DNA from: a bacterium
GTDB taxonomy: Bacteria; DUMJ01
Assembly (NCBI GenBank): GCA_014360335.1
Contig: JACIXS010000343.1
Coordinates: 1 to 45,935, forward strand
Direction of reading: 5' to 3'
Length of the DNA: 45,935 nt
Shown here: positions 9,012-18,848 of the stretch, one piece after another
Layout of the letters: the number at the start of each line of letters is the position of its first letter
Position numbering within the stretch: position 1 is the stretch's first letter
Notes under the pieces: model-generated
The model's database searches: none
Seen by the model: the letters and a program-made list of their open reading frames with translations, nothing else
Told to the model about the DNA's origin: nothing
Program-made: the position numbers and the translations under genes

Positions 9012-10148
9012 ATGAGAATATTACACACTGGAGATTGGCATATAGGTATAAGTAGATGGGGAATAGATAGGACTGAAGAGGTTTTTAAATCTATAGAATT
9101 TATAGTTGATATTGTAGAAAAGGAAGATGTAGATGTTGTTCTTATAGCAGGTGACCTATTTGAGCATAAGATGCCTAAGGGTGATGACCTCCGTAGAACC
9201 GCAGAGATACTACAGAGACTAGGGGAAAAGGACAGAAAGGTTATAATTGTTTCTGGAAATCACGACTGGAAAGAGTTAGAGGTAAGTTTAGGAATCTTTT
9301 CTTCCTCTTCTAATGTTCACTTTTTGACTGAATTAGGTGTAAAACCGTTTAGGACGAGAAAAGGAGAGCTTTTGTATGTAGGCTCATTTCCTTATTTTTG
9401 GGAGAGGGATTTTTTATACATCGGAGATGACTCTGACAGAAAAGAGAAGTTGGGAGAGATTATTCACAGGTACCTAGAGAAGATTAATCAGAGGTTTTTG
9501 CCAAACTCAGTAAATGTCTTATTAGGCCATATATTTGTGGAAGGCGCTTTACTAGGTAGTGCGGTTAGACTTTCCTTTTCTTCTAACTTTGCTATACCTC
9601 CTTCTTGGTTCCCTAATAGAGCTCATTATGTAGCATTGGGTCATGCGCATAAACCACAGAGTATCTCGAATAGTCCTGTTCCTACCTATTACTGTGGCTC
9701 TATTATAAGGATAGATTTTAGTGAGACAGGGGATAAAAAGTGCGTAAATGTTATAGATGCAAAACCAGAGAGGATTGCTAATGTAGAGAAGATAGAGATA
9801 CCTTGTAAAGAACTTATAGAGCTAGATTTTAAATTCTCCCAGTTAGAGTCAAAGGCTGTTATGGTTAAAGATTTTGACGGATATATAAAGGCTAAGATAC
9901 ATATGGATATTTTAGAGAATAACCCTATAAGCAAGGTAAAGCAACTTATCCCTAATTGTGTAGAGGTCGAGACTGTATATGAGCAGAATCATAAAAAGGA
10001 TAGATCCCAGATTGACCTTACACTAGAACCGTCAAAGCTTTTTTCTCAGTATCTTCTACTTAAAGAGGGTAGTGTTGATGAAGAGGTCATTAAAATCTTT
10101 GAAGAGTTATATAGAGAGGCAGTTTTGAATGAGGATTCTGGGTATTGA
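9012..10148 (+). CDS. sbcD: Exonuclease SbcD (Mre11 homologue)
   Basis: This is the calcineurin-like nuclease subunit of the SbcCD complex, which cuts hairpins and protein-blocked DNA ends. The phosphoesterase motifs appear in order: GDWHIG (Asp/His), AGDLFE, SGNHDW, GHIFVEG and GHAHKPQ. The ATG at 9012 gives the family-typical MRILHTGDWHIG start and a 378-residue protein; an in-frame GTG at 8982 falls inside the upstream terminator stem and is unlikely. No clear ribosome binding site precedes the ATG. The gene overlaps sbcC by 20 bases, so the two are translationally coupled. Confidence 0.95.
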   Translation: MRILHTGDWHIGISRWGIDRTEEVFKSIEFIVDIVEKEDVDVVLIAGDLFEHKMPKGDDLRRTAEILQRLGEKDRKVIIVSGNHDWKELEVSLGIFSSSSNVHFLTELGVKPFRTRKGELLYVGSFPYFWERDFLYIGDDSDRKEKLGEIIHRYLEKINQRFLPNSVNVLLGHIFVEGALLGSAVRLSFSSNFAIPPSWFPNRAHYVALGHAHKPQSISNSPVPTYYCGSIIRIDFSETGDKKCVNVIDAKPERIANVEKIEIPCKELIELDFKFSQLESKAVMVKDFDGYIKAKIHMDILENNPISKVKQLIPNCVEVETVYEQNHKKDRSQIDLTLEPSKLFSQYLLLKEGSVDEEVIKIFEELYREAVLNEDSGY

Positions 10149-13100
10149 ATTGGCAGGATTTCTCTCATATCATAGTCCTCAATCTATAGATTTTACTAAG
10201 GCTAATGTGTTCTGCATATCAGGTCCAAACGGAGCTGGGAAGTCATCTATACTGGATGGAATAGTTTATGCCCTCTATGGTAAGATTCCAAGATACGCAG
10301 GAAGGAGGATAAATACAGAGGAGGATATCATAAATCATAATTCGGATAGACTCTCCCTATCCCTTAAGTTTAGAGTTGGAGATAGGGTATTTTTAGTGAA
10401 AAGAGAACTGGTCAGGGGAAAATCGCAACAGGCAAATATCTATGAAATTATAGATGATAGGTCTATACCTCTTGGTGTTAAGAAAAATAGGGAGGTAAAC
10501 GCCCTAATAGAGAGTCTTCTAGGTATGGATTATGAGACATTCACTAGGACGGTGATTCTTCCCCAAAATCAGATAGATAGATTCCTTAAACCTTCTAGTA
10601 GTGAAGCCTTTTCTGAAAGAAGACAGGTCTTACAGAAGCTCCTTGGTCTTGATATCTATAAAGAGGTAAAGAAACTTGCAAACCAGAGATATAAGGATAT
10701 ATCTAGAGAAATTCAGTTCATAGTAGGTAGACTAGAAGGAGAATTAAGGTCTTATAACAAGGAATATGTAAAGGCTTTAGAGAAAGAATTAAAGAATAAG
10801 GACGATCTGCTTAAGAGTTTAGAGAAGAATAGACAGGAAACTAGTAGAGATGTCGAATCTTTAAGAGATATAATAAATCTCTTTTCCGATCTCATTTCTA
10901 ATCAGAAGATTTATAGAGAGGTCGTTTCTAAATTAGAATCCCTGAAGAAGGAAAAAGAGGAAGTAGATAGGCTAGAACTTATCTATCAGATTCAGGTTGA
11001 TGCTATTCCCCTTTGCAATAATATTAAGGATTTTTCAGATAAGAAATCTAGACTGGAATCTCTAAAGAAGGAAAAATTGGAGATAGAGGAAAATATAAAG
11101 AAATATCTTAAGACAATAGAAGCCGAGGAGGAGAAAGTCAAAGAGTATCTAGAATATATTAAATATGCCGAGATGCTATTAGAATTTACCCCTCTGGCTG
11201 AATCTATTAAGGCGTTGGAAGTTGACAAAAGAAGGATAGCCAAGGCTTGGGAAGAGATAAAAGTTAAAGAAGATGAGTTACTTTTGATAGATAGAGAGAT
11301 AGAAGTGATTCTCTCTGAGATTGAAGCTTGTGATAGGAAGATAGAAGCATTAAAGGCTGATCTAGAGAAGAGGTCTAAAGTTTGGGAAGAGCTTAATACT
11401 ATAGTCGAAGAGATAAAGACGTTAAGGACTAAAGAGAAAGAATTGGCCGATTATAGAGAAAAGAAGAGAAAGTTAGAAATGGATAAAGAAGATATAGAGA
11501 TGGCATTAAAATCTGTAGAAGATACTCTTAATGCACTATCCGATGAGTTAAATAGACTGGACAAAACCATAGATGATTCTCATCTACAGAGGATAATTAA
11601 TTCTCTGTCTGTAGGTGATACCTGTCCAGTATGTGGTAATACTATAAGAGAACTCCCTAAAAAAGTTAGAGATGAGAGGGAACTAGATGAGTTATTATCG
11701 TTATATCAAGAAAAGAAAAAGAATTGGCAGGAGTCTTTTGAAAGATTTTCAAGTCTAAAGACAAGACTAAAACAGGTTGATGAAGAGTTAAAACTTATAG
11801 GTAACTCTATAGGAGATTTAGAAAGAGAAATAGGAGAAATAGACTTACATATCCGTAGTGTCTTAGAAAAACACTTTGGTAGAGATTATGTTATTGATGT
11901 TGTATTTATAGATTCCAGGATAGAAAAAGAGAGAAGAGACCTAGAGGGTTTAATATATAGTGCAGAGAAAGAAAAGGCAATTAAAATTGCAAGAGTCAAT
12001 GAGAAGAGAGCTCTTTATGAGAAGGAAATTACTACTATTAATTTTTCTAAAGAGCAGTTAGAGAAGGAAACCTTAGAGTTAGAGGAGAGAGAAAAATCTC
12101 TATTAGAGAAGGTTTCCAAAACTAATATAAGATGGGAAGAATTCTTAAGTCGTAACTTCTTAAGAGAATCCCAAGAATTAAAGAATAAATATCAGAGGCT
12201 TTTGGATTCCTCTAATAGAATTATCTTGACAAGTAAGGCTTCTATAGATACGGGTAAGGCTAGGATAGAAAAGATAGATTTAGAGATTTTAGAGTTAAAA
12301 GATAAGATTCTCTCTCTAAAGGAAGAGATAGATGCTAAAAGAAGAGAGATTGAGTCTCGTTGTCAGTCTATAGGAATTTCTCTAGAAAAGCTTCTCAATC
12401 TTAAGGTTGATAGGTCATATATAGAAAAGGTAAGGAGAGAATTTAGTGAACTTGCCACAAGGCAGAATCTCCTTAAGGAGGAGATATCCAAGCTTCGTGA
12501 GTCTCTTATAAAGGCAGGAAAGGACCCAGATAAACCAGAAGAGCTAGATTCGATACAAGGTTTGTATAACTCGAAACTAAACCTTCTAAAGGAGCTAGAA
12601 GAAAAGATAGCTTTGGTGACTAGGGAGATTGGGTCTTTGGAGAATCAAATCAGGAGTGCTAAGGAGAATCTTTCTCTAGCAGAAGATTTATCTACCAGGA
12701 AGAGAGAACTAGAAAAGAGTTTGAACTATTACAGGATAATTGATGATGCTTTAAGTGAAAATAGATTCCCAGAGTTTCTTATGAGAGAAGTTATGGAAAG
12801 TATTATAGATAGAGCCTCTATACAGTTGAGTTCCCTTACACAGGGCAGATACTCATTCTCCCTTGCTTCAGATGAGTCAGCCGATATAGTGATAAATGAT
12901 AACTGGTATCCAGACAGAAGGCGTAAGACCTATTCACTCTCTGGTGGGGAAAGTTTCTTAGCATCTATATCGTTAGCTATAGCAATAGCGGAGGAGATTA
13001 GAGGGAAGAGGGCTGTTGATTGTCTTTTTATAGATGAAGGCTTTGGCGCTTTGGATGATACAGGCTTGGATAATGTAGTATCAGCTTTGGCAGAATTAGA

Positions 13101-13218
13101 AAATTCTGGCATTATGATTGGAGTAATAACGCATAATAAGGAACTTGCCAGTAGGTTTCCTTACAGGATTGAAGTTGAGAAGGATGAGAGGGGGTCTAGA
13201 GTAAAAGGAGTGTGGTAG
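10129..13218 (+). CDS. sbcC: Exonuclease subunit SbcC (Rad50 homologue)
   Basis: This 1029-residue SMC-like ATPase has Walker [10 protein letters not shown] at residues 32-40 and a Q-loop region with [10 protein letters not shown]. Two long charged coiled coils flank a zinc hook, CPVC at 499-502. At the C-terminus are the ABC signature SLSGGESF and Walker [13 protein letters not shown]. It drives ATP-dependent opening of the SbcD nuclease on DNA ends, and the zinc hook near mid-length fits dimerisation by the coiled-coil apices. The ATG at 10129 lies inside the sbcD end. Its stop at 13216-13218 is followed 5 bases later by the preferred hslV start. Confidence 0.97.
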   Translation: MRILGIELAGFLSYHSPQSIDFTKANVFCISGPNGAGKSSILDGIVYALYGKIPRYAGRRINTEEDIINHNSDRLSLSLKFRVGDRVFLVKRELVRGKSQQANIYEIIDDRSIPLGVKKNREVNALIESLLGMDYETFTRTVILPQNQIDRFLKPSSSEAFSERRQVLQKLLGLDIYKEVKKLANQRYKDISREIQFIVGRLEGELRSYNKEYVKALEKELKNKDDLLKSLEKNRQETSRDVESLRDIINLFSDLISNQKIYREVVSKLESLKKEKEEVDRLELIYQIQVDAIPLCNNIKDFSDKKSRLESLKKEKLEIEENIKKYLKTIEAEEEKVKEYLEYIKYAEMLLEFTPLAESIKALEVDKRRIAKAWEEIKVKEDELLLIDREIEVILSEIEACDRKIEALKADLEKRSKVWEELNTIVEEIKTLRTKEKELADYREKKRKLEMDKEDIEMALKSVEDTLNALSDELNRLDKTIDDSHLQRIINSLSVGDTCPVCGNTIRELPKKVRDERELDELLSLYQEKKKNWQESFERFSSLKTRLKQVDEELKLIGNSIGDLEREIGEIDLHIRSVLEKHFGRDYVIDVVFIDSRIEKERRDLEGLIYSAEKEKAIKIARVNEKRALYEKEITTINFSKEQLEKETLELEEREKSLLEKVSKTNIRWEEFLSRNFLRESQELKNKYQRLLDSSNRIILTSKASIDTGKARIEKIDLEILELKDKILSLKEEIDAKRREIESRCQSIGISLEKLLNLKVDRSYIEKVRREFSELATRQNLLKEEISKLRESLIKAGKDPDKPEELDSIQGLYNSKLNLLKELEEKIALVTREIGSLENQIRSAKENLSLAEDLSTRKRELEKSLNYYRIIDDALSENRFPEFLMREVMESIIDRASIQLSSLTQGRYSFSLASDESADIVINDNWYPDRRRKTYSLSGGESFLASISLAIAIAEEIRGKRAVDCLFIDEGFGALDDTGLDNVVSALAELENSGIMIGVITHNKELASRFPYRIEVEKDERGSRVKGVW

Positions 13219-13223
13219 GATTT

Positions 13224-13751
13224 ATGAGACATACGACAATACTAGCGATAAAGAAGGGAAATACTGTTGCAATGGGGGGAGATGGCCAGGTTACCGCTGG
13301 ACAGACTATTATTAAAAAGAAGGCTAGGAAGGTAAGAAAGATAAGGGATGGTAAGGTATTGGTTGGCTTTGCCGGTTCTGCTGCCGATGGGATAGCTCTA
13401 TTAGATAGATTTGAAGGTAAACTAAACGAATATGGGGGAAATTTAGCTAGGGCTGCGGTAGAATTAGCTAAAGAGTGGAGGCTAGATAGGGCTCTAAGGA
13501 GATTAGATGCATTACTTGTAGTTGCGGATGTAAATAACCTACTCCTTATCTCTGGAACAGGCGATGTAATAGAACCAGATGATGGTATTATAGCTATAGG
13601 TTCGGGTGGTAACTATGCATTGGCTGCAGCTAGGGCTTTATTAAAACATACTGACCTATCATGTGAAGAAATCTTAAGGGAGGCGCTTTCGATAGCTGCC
13701 GATATCTGTGTCTATACTAATCATGAGTTTGTAATAGAAACGTTACCTTGA
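13224..13751 (+). CDS. hslV: ATP-dependent protease peptidase subunit HslV (ClpQ)
   Basis: The protein closely follows Thermotoga-type HslV: TTIL with the N-terminal nucleophile Thr (residue 4 from this start), [45 protein letters not shown], and [15 protein letters not shown] near the end. It forms the double-hexamer proteolytic chamber and normally needs the ATPase HslU. I prefer the ATG at 13224 (175 residues, short propeptide MRH) over the upstream GTG at 13212, which would overlap sbcC and leave a longer propeptide. hslU is not adjacent; the next gene is a sugar kinase. HslU may lie elsewhere in the genome. Confidence 0.95.
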   Translation: MRHTTILAIKKGNTVAMGGDGQVTAGQTIIKKKARKVRKIRDGKVLVGFAGSAADGIALLDRFEGKLNEYGGNLARAAVELAKEWRLDRALRRLDALLVVADVNNLLLISGTGDVIEPDDGIIAIGSGGNYALAAARALLKHTDLSCEEILREALSIAADICVYTNHEFVIETLP

Positions 13752-13772
13752 TATCAAGAGGAGGTGAGTCTA

Positions 13773-15302
13773 GTGGAATACTGCATAGGGATAGATGCTG
13801 GAACTACCAATATAAAGGTAATACTGTTTGATCTAGATGGTAATATAGTTTCTTCTGTTTCTACTCCTACACCAGTATTGATAGAAGGAAAATACCATTA
13901 TTTTGTCCCCGATAAGATATGGGAGATTATTAAGAGCTCAATAAGAAAGGTTTCTGCTGAAGTGAATGGTAATGTTGTTAGTATATCTGCTACTAGTGTG
14001 GCAGAATCTATGGTCCCTATAGGCAAGAATGGGGAGATTCTTTTCCCAGCTATAGCTTGGTATGATGAAAGGACTGTAGAACAGTTAGAATGGCTTTTGC
14101 AAAGGATAGACCCTCAGACGATATATAGCATTACTGGTTTAAGGGTGCAACCCATATATGGTATAAACAAGATACTATGGATGAAACAGTATAAACGAGA
14201 TGTCTATGAGAAGGCTAAGGTATGGCTTCCTATATCTGATTTTATAACATATATGCTCTCTGGCGAAATTGCCACAGATTATTCTCAGGCTTCAAGGATA
14301 ATGGCTTTTGATCTAAGGACTCTGCAGTGGTCAAAGACTATACTAGAAAAGGCAGAGGTTCCAGTAGATATACTTCCTAAACCTGTCCCTAGTGGGACTC
14401 TACTAGGTAGAGTGAGAAATCCTGAAGAGCTTGGGGTAAGACCAGATACAATGGTAGTTGTAGGTGGTCATGACCATGTATGCGGAGCTTTTATAAATGG
14501 ATGTTTCCGAAAAGGTATTGGTCTTGATTCTATGGGAACCGCAGAGAGTTTTCAGTTGAGTACAGAGACCCCTCCATTGCATCTTGAGGTAAAGGAGAGG
14601 GCAGATATAACGGTAGGGGCACATGTTGCTAGAGGAAAGTATTATGTCCATGTGGCGATACCTTTTTCTGGAGGGCTTATAGAGTGGACAGCTAAACTTA
14701 TGAGTTCATTAAATAACGTAGAAAAGGATAGGAACCTGTTTGATGCCCTTTCTTCTTTGGCTGAGACATCCCCTGTTGGTAGTAATGGGCTTTTCTGTGT
14801 TCCGCACTTTTTGGGTAGTAGCGTCCCAAGGCGAGACCCTCAGGCGAGGGGAGTCTTTTTGGGCTTAAAGAGGGAACATTCTCCTGCAGATTTTGCTAGG
14901 AGTGTTTTAGAGGGTCTTTCTTTCGAGGCTAGACTAGCCTTTAATACGTTAGAGGAATTTGGAACTATAGAAAAGGTTATAGGGATAGGTGGAGGGACTA
15001 AGAATTTGACCTGGCTAAAGATAAAAGCTACCGTTATAGATAAGGTCATAGAAGTTCCTCAAGTTACCGAAGGGACCGCTATGGGAGCAGCCTTCTTAGG
15101 CGCTTTAGGTGCTGGTCTATTCAAGAATGAGGATGAGATTGTAGATAGGACGTACAAGGTAAAGATGATAGTAGAGCCAGATAAAGGTTTGACCCCAATA
15201 TACAAGGAGCTCTTTGAAAAGGTCTATACCAAGATTTTCTATGCAGTTAATGATATAGACCATATCATAGATCAGGAGATAAGGAGATTAGGAGAAAGAT
15301 GA
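13773..15302 (+). CDS. FGGY-family carbohydrate kinase
   Basis: The two-domain FGGY kinase begins with the phosphate-1 motif GIDAGTTNIKVILFD and ends with the adenosine region (IGIGGGTKNLTWLKIKAT and TEGTAMGAAFLG). The GTG at 13773 follows AGAGGAGGTGAG with good spacing, giving 509 residues; an in-frame GTG at 13764 overlaps the binding site. Family members phosphorylate xylulose, gluconate, fuculose, ribulose, glycerol or erythritol, and nothing visible fixes the substrate. It overlaps pyrC by 4 bases (ATGA). It is the only carbohydrate gene between hslV and the pyrimidine genes. Confidence 0.9.
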   Translation: MEYCIGIDAGTTNIKVILFDLDGNIVSSVSTPTPVLIEGKYHYFVPDKIWEIIKSSIRKVSAEVNGNVVSISATSVAESMVPIGKNGEILFPAIAWYDERTVEQLEWLLQRIDPQTIYSITGLRVQPIYGINKILWMKQYKRDVYEKAKVWLPISDFITYMLSGEIATDYSQASRIMAFDLRTLQWSKTILEKAEVPVDILPKPVPSGTLLGRVRNPEELGVRPDTMVVVGGHDHVCGAFINGCFRKGIGLDSMGTAESFQLSTETPPLHLEVKERADITVGAHVARGKYYVHVAIPFSGGLIEWTAKLMSSLNNVEKDRNLFDALSSLAETSPVGSNGLFCVPHFLGSSVPRRDPQARGVFLGLKREHSPADFARSVLEGLSFEARLAFNTLEEFGTIEKVIGIGGGTKNLTWLKIKATVIDKVIEVPQVTEGTAMGAAFLGALGAGLFKNEDEIVDRTYKVKMIVEPDKGLTPIYKELFEKVYTKIFYAVNDIDHIIDQEIRRLGER

Positions 15303-16573
15303 GTAAGATTATCATTAAAAATGGAAAGGTCGTTATTCCAGGAGAAAGTTTTGTTGGTAAAAGAGACATCCTTATCGAAGATGGTGTTATAGTTGAGATA
15401 ATAGAAAACATACCTGGTGAAGATGGAGAAGTTATAGATGCAGATGGATGCTATGTAATCCCTGGGATAGTAGATATGCATGTGCATCTTAGGGACCCAG
15501 ATGGAACGGAGGAGGGTATATACACTGGGACTATGGCATGCGCCAAAGGTGGCGTAACTACCGCCTGTTGTATGCCCAATACCAATCCCTGTATCGATAA
15601 CCCTACTATAGTCAGATATGTAGTGCTTTCGGCAGAAAAGTATGGTAAAGTAAAAGTCTATCCAATTGGTGCTATGACGGTAGGAAGAGAAGGAAAGACT
15701 ATTGCTCCTTACGATAGAATGAAGTCTGAGGGAGTTATAGCGGTTTCTGATGATGGGAGCTGGGTGGAAGACCCACTAGTTATGAGGTCTGTCTTAGAGA
15801 CAGCTAATATGTGTGGGTTACTACCTATATCTCACTGTGAGGATAAAAGACTCTCTCAGGATGGTGTAGTAAATGAAGGAGTAGCATCTCTAAAGTTGGG
15901 ACTTCCTGGTATTCCTCCGCTTGCTGAGGTATTAGCGGTTGCGAGAGACATACTTATTGCTAGAGAGATAGGAGCTAGGATTCATATAGCCCATATTTCT
16001 CTTAAAGATTCTCTAGATATAATAAAAAGGGCAAAATCTTCTGGGATAAATGTTACCTGTGAAGTTGCCCCACATCACTTTATACTGACTGATGAATTGC
16101 TATTGGAGAGAAGGGTAGGGCTTAAGGTTAATCCTCCACTTAGGAGAGAGGTTGACAGGTTTGCCCTAGTTGAGGGTTTGATAGATGGCTCTATAGATGT
16201 TATTGCTAGTGACCATGCACCTAGGAAGACTTTAGGTTTAGACCTCCTTAATGACCCCTTTGGAATATCCAGTGTAGAGATTATGTTACCTCTATGTTAT
16301 ACATTTCTAGTTAAGGCTGGCCATCTTTCTACCCTAGAGATGGTAAAGAAGCTCTCTTACAATCCTGCTAAGCTGTTGGGCTTAGATAGCGGAGATTTGG
16401 CTGTTGGGAAGAGTGCGGATATTGTAATCTTTAATCCTAACTATAAAGAGGTGGTTAATGTAAATAACTTTGTATCAAAGGGGAAAAACTCTCCGTATGA
16501 TGGATACGAATTGTATGGTTTTCCCATTTTAACAATGGTAAGTGGAAAGGTCGTCTATGCCAAAGATATATAA
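15299..16573 (+). CDS. pyrC: Dihydroorotase (class I)
   Basis: PyrC cyclises carbamoyl aspartate to dihydroorotate in de novo pyrimidine synthesis. The amidohydrolase metal site is clear: HVH at residues 61-63 within DMHVHLRDPDG, the substrate-binding CMPNTNP, further His ligands in ISHCED and IAHISL, VAPHHF, and the catalytic Asp in ASDHAP. The 424-residue length is typical of class I. The start ATG overlaps the FGGY kinase stop (ATGA), and the end overlaps pyrK by 17 bases. Together with pyrK and pyrD it forms a pyrimidine operon segment. Confidence 0.96.
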   Translation: MSKIIIKNGKVVIPGESFVGKRDILIEDGVIVEIIENIPGEDGEVIDADGCYVIPGIVDMHVHLRDPDGTEEGIYTGTMACAKGGVTTACCMPNTNPCIDNPTIVRYVVLSAEKYGKVKVYPIGAMTVGREGKTIAPYDRMKSEGVIAVSDDGSWVEDPLVMRSVLETANMCGLLPISHCEDKRLSQDGVVNEGVASLKLGLPGIPPLAEVLAVARDILIAREIGARIHIAHISLKDSLDIIKRAKSSGINVTCEVAPHHFILTDELLLERRVGLKVNPPLRREVDRFALVEGLIDGSIDVIASDHAPRKTLGLDLLNDPFGISSVEIMLPLCYTFLVKAGHLSTLEMVKKLSYNPAKLLGLDSGDLAVGKSADIVIFNPNYKEVVNVNNFVSKGKNSPYDGYELYGFPILTMVSGKVVYAKDI

Positions 16574-17273
16574 CGGTGAAATTGTAGAGAATAGACCTAT
16601 TGGAGGATTATTCCTTCTTACTGTATCTATAGGAGAGATGGTGTCTGTAGAGCCTGGCCAATTCTTTCTTATAAGAATAGATAGGGAAGATATAATCCTT
16701 AGGAGAGCTTTTAGCATATTTGATGCAGATAGAGATAAACTAAGTTTTCTCTATAGGGTGGTTGGTAAGGGGACTAGATGGCTCTCAGAGAGAGAAGTTG
16801 GATATAAGCTGAATATTTTTGGACCACTAGGGAACAGTTTTTCTCTTGACAGTGAAAGGAGTCTCTTGGTAGGTGGGGGAAGTGGTATGGCACCCCTATA
16901 CTATTTAGGAAAGAGCCTTAAAGGGGATATAAAATTCCTACTTGGAGCCCAGACAGGTAGTTTTTGGGACAGAGAATTACTTTTAAGGTATGCTGAGATA
17001 GGGGATTTAGAAATTGTTACCGAAGATGGTTCTTTAGGAAAGAGAGGATTAGTAACGCAATATATAGACAATAGTTACAAGAAGATTTATGCTTGTGGTC
17101 CTATAGAGATGCTGAAAAGTATAAGAGTAGACATTCCAGTAGAAGGCTCTTTAGAAACCACAATAGCTTGTGGCTTTGGAGCCTGTAGGGGATGTGTTAT
17201 AGAGACTAGGGGTGGAGAATACAGAAGGGTGTGTAAAGATGGACCGGTATTTAATTTGAAGGAGATCTTCTAA
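16557..17273 (+). CDS. pyrK: Dihydroorotate dehydrogenase electron-transfer subunit PyrK
   Basis: This ferredoxin-reductase-like protein has an FAD site around LRRAFSIFDAD, an NAD-binding segment LLVGGGSGMAPLYYLG, and a C-terminal [2Fe-2S] cluster with cysteines in CGFGACRGC and a later VCKDGPVF. It passes electrons from dihydroorotate via PyrD to NAD. The ATG at 16557 follows GGAAAGG and gives 238 residues; a GTG at 16542 would add only five residues and has no binding site. It overlaps pyrC upstream and abuts pyrD (TAATG overlap), so the three are co-expressed. Confidence 0.95.
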   Translation: MPKIYNGEIVENRPIGGLFLLTVSIGEMVSVEPGQFFLIRIDREDIILRRAFSIFDADRDKLSFLYRVVGKGTRWLSEREVGYKLNIFGPLGNSFSLDSERSLLVGGGSGMAPLYYLGKSLKGDIKFLLGAQTGSFWDRELLLRYAEIGDLEIVTEDGSLGKRGLVTQYIDNSYKKIYACGPIEMLKSIRVDIPVEGSLETTIACGFGACRGCVIETRGGEYRRVCKDGPVFNLKEIF

Positions 17274-18103
17274 TGAGTTGGAATCTCTGTGGTATAGAAT
17301 TGAGAACGCCTTTAGTGACAGCTTCAGGACCGCTTGGATGGGGAGAGGAATTTTTTGAGATATTTTCTACCAGAGGTTTAGGACTGTTCATTCCGAAGAC
17401 TGTGACCTATAACCCTAAGATAGGGAATCCTCCTCCTAGGATAGAGGAGACTATAGGCGGAGTTATAAATTCTATAGGACTTGAGAACGAAGGTATCTAT
17501 AAATGGCTAAAGTTAGAACCTTTATATAGGTCTTTAGATATTCCTGTAATGGCTAGTATAGCTGGTAGCACTTTAGATGAGATTTCGAAACTTGGAGAGA
17601 TTATAAATAAATTAGACTATATTGTAGGGATAGAATTGAATCTTTCCTGTCCAAATGTAAAAGGTGAAAATTGGTCGAATAATCCTAGTAGTATCTTTGA
17701 AGTTACATATACTCTAAGAAAGGTTTATAATAAGCCAATCTTTGTGAAATTAGCACCAAAAGATACTCCTATGTTGTATATAAAACCAGCAATAGACGGT
17801 GGAGCTGATGGCTTGACCCTCTTCAATACGTTTCCTGCTTATAAAACTATTAGTGGAGGACTCTCGGGACCAGCAATAAGACCTATATATATGAGGCTCT
17901 TTAGAGAGGTAAAAGATAAAGTCGATGTACCTATAATGGCATCAGGAGGTGTATTTTCTGCCTCTGATGTATTAGAATATCTAAACCTTGGTGCGAATGC
18001 TGTCCAGATAGGTACTGCATTCTTTAAGGACCCAGATATAGCAGAAAGGATATATGAGGAACTAGAGAGTTTTCTTGAGGTTAAGAATAGGGATAGAAAA
18101 TGA
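17273..18103 (+). CDS. pyrD: Dihydroorotate dehydrogenase, class 1B catalytic subunit
   Basis: This FMN-dependent TIM barrel oxidises dihydroorotate to orotate. Visible features are TASGPLGWGEEFFE at the N-terminus, NSIGLENEG, the catalytic-Cys segment LNLSCPN (Cys is typical of class 1), and the phosphate-binding end IMASGGVFSASDV and AVQIGTAFFKDPDIAERI. The 276-residue length is slightly below the usual 300. Adjacent PyrK marks it as class 1B, which uses NAD. The start overlaps the pyrK stop and the end overlaps the next gene by 4 bases. Confidence 0.95.
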   Translation: MSWNLCGIELRTPLVTASGPLGWGEEFFEIFSTRGLGLFIPKTVTYNPKIGNPPPRIEETIGGVINSIGLENEGIYKWLKLEPLYRSLDIPVMASIAGSTLDEISKLGEIINKLDYIVGIELNLSCPNVKGENWSNNPSSIFEVTYTLRKVYNKPIFVKLAPKDTPMLYIKPAIDGGADGLTLFNTFPAYKTISGGLSGPAIRPIYMRLFREVKDKVDVPIMASGGVFSASDVLEYLNLGANAVQIGTAFFKDPDIAERIYEELESFLEVKNRDRK

Positions 18104-18840
18104 AGATAGTAATTATATATGGAAGTCCTCGTAAGGGAAACTCTTACAAGGCTACCCAAATTTTTAAAGATGAAATGAATAAACTTAGCGAAATAGAATT
18201 CGTTGAATATTTCCTACCTAAAGATATGCCAAATTTTTGTCGTGGTTGTAACTTGTGCTTTGTAGCTGGAGAGGATAAATGTCCAGACTATAATTATACA
18301 AAGCCTATCTTAGAGCAGATGCTATTAGCAGATGCATTAATATTTACAACTCCTGTATATGTTCTCCAAACCAGTGGATGTATGAAATCATTTCTAGACC
18401 ACTTTGGGTTCTTGTTTATAGTCCACAGACCTAGACCAGAGATGTTTAGAAAGAAGGCTTTTGTTATTGCTTCTACAGTTGGAGCAGGGATAAAGGATGC
18501 TATTAAAACTATAGCTACAAGTTTAAAGTTTTGGGGAGTGAATAGAGTATACTCATTCGGTTTTGCAACATTTGGGGAAGATTGGGACAATATGAATATA
18601 AAAAAGAGGGAAAAGATTATCTCAAGAATTAGGAAAGAAGCTAGGAAATTTTATCAGGAGGTGGCTTCAGGTAAGATACATTATCCGTATCTCTATATCT
18701 TATTGATGTTTTATATAAGAAAGATGATTATGAAGAGATTTGAAAGGGAATCCTCTCTTGATAGAAGATATTGGACTGAGAAGGGTTGGTTTACTGGGGA
18801 AAATAGCCCTTTTAGAAAGCTAGGGGGCAAAGCCCCCTAG
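18100..18840 (+). CDS. Flavodoxin-like NAD(P)H-dependent FMN reductase
   Basis: The N-terminus IIYGSPRKGNSYKAT is the FMN phosphate loop of the flavodoxin/NADPH-dependent FMN reductase family. CRGCNLC followed by a further Cys (DKC) resembles the cysteine cluster of iron-sulfur flavoproteins, and FTTPVYVLQTSGCMKSFLDHFG is the family's dimer/flavin segment. The 246-residue product also has a basic C-terminal extension with a hydrophobic patch (YPYLYILLMFYIRK), perhaps membrane-associating. It overlaps pyrD by 4 bases. Its last codons and TAG stop are part of the terminator stem at 18820-18840. Substrate unknown. Confidence 0.85.
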   Translation: MKIVIIYGSPRKGNSYKATQIFKDEMNKLSEIEFVEYFLPKDMPNFCRGCNLCFVAGEDKCPDYNYTKPILEQMLLADALIFTTPVYVLQTSGCMKSFLDHFGFLFIVHRPRPEMFRKKAFVIASTVGAGIKDAIKTIATSLKFWGVNRVYSFGFATFGEDWDNMNIKKREKIISRIRKEARKFYQEVASGKIHYPYLYILLMFYIRKMIMKRFERESSLDRRYWTEKGWFTGENSPFRKLGGKAP

Positions 18841-18848
18841 TGGTTTTT
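18820..18848 (+). terminator. Rho-independent terminator containing the stop codon of the upstream gene
   Basis: CTAGGGGGC (18820-18828) and GCCCCCTAG (18832-18840) form a perfect 9-pair stem with an AAA loop. TGGTTTTTA follows. The last three bases are the TAG stop of the flavoprotein gene. It ends the sbcDC-to-pyr run and lies between convergent genes. Confidence 0.88.

Noticed and set aside
13212-13223. Upstream GTG start for hslV
   Set aside because: It overlaps sbcC, has AAGGAG only one base away, and lengthens the propeptide before the catalytic Thr.
18100-18840. Assigning the flavoprotein to the pyrimidine pathway
   Set aside because: It overlaps pyrD but has no known pyrimidine role; co-transcription alone is not evidence.
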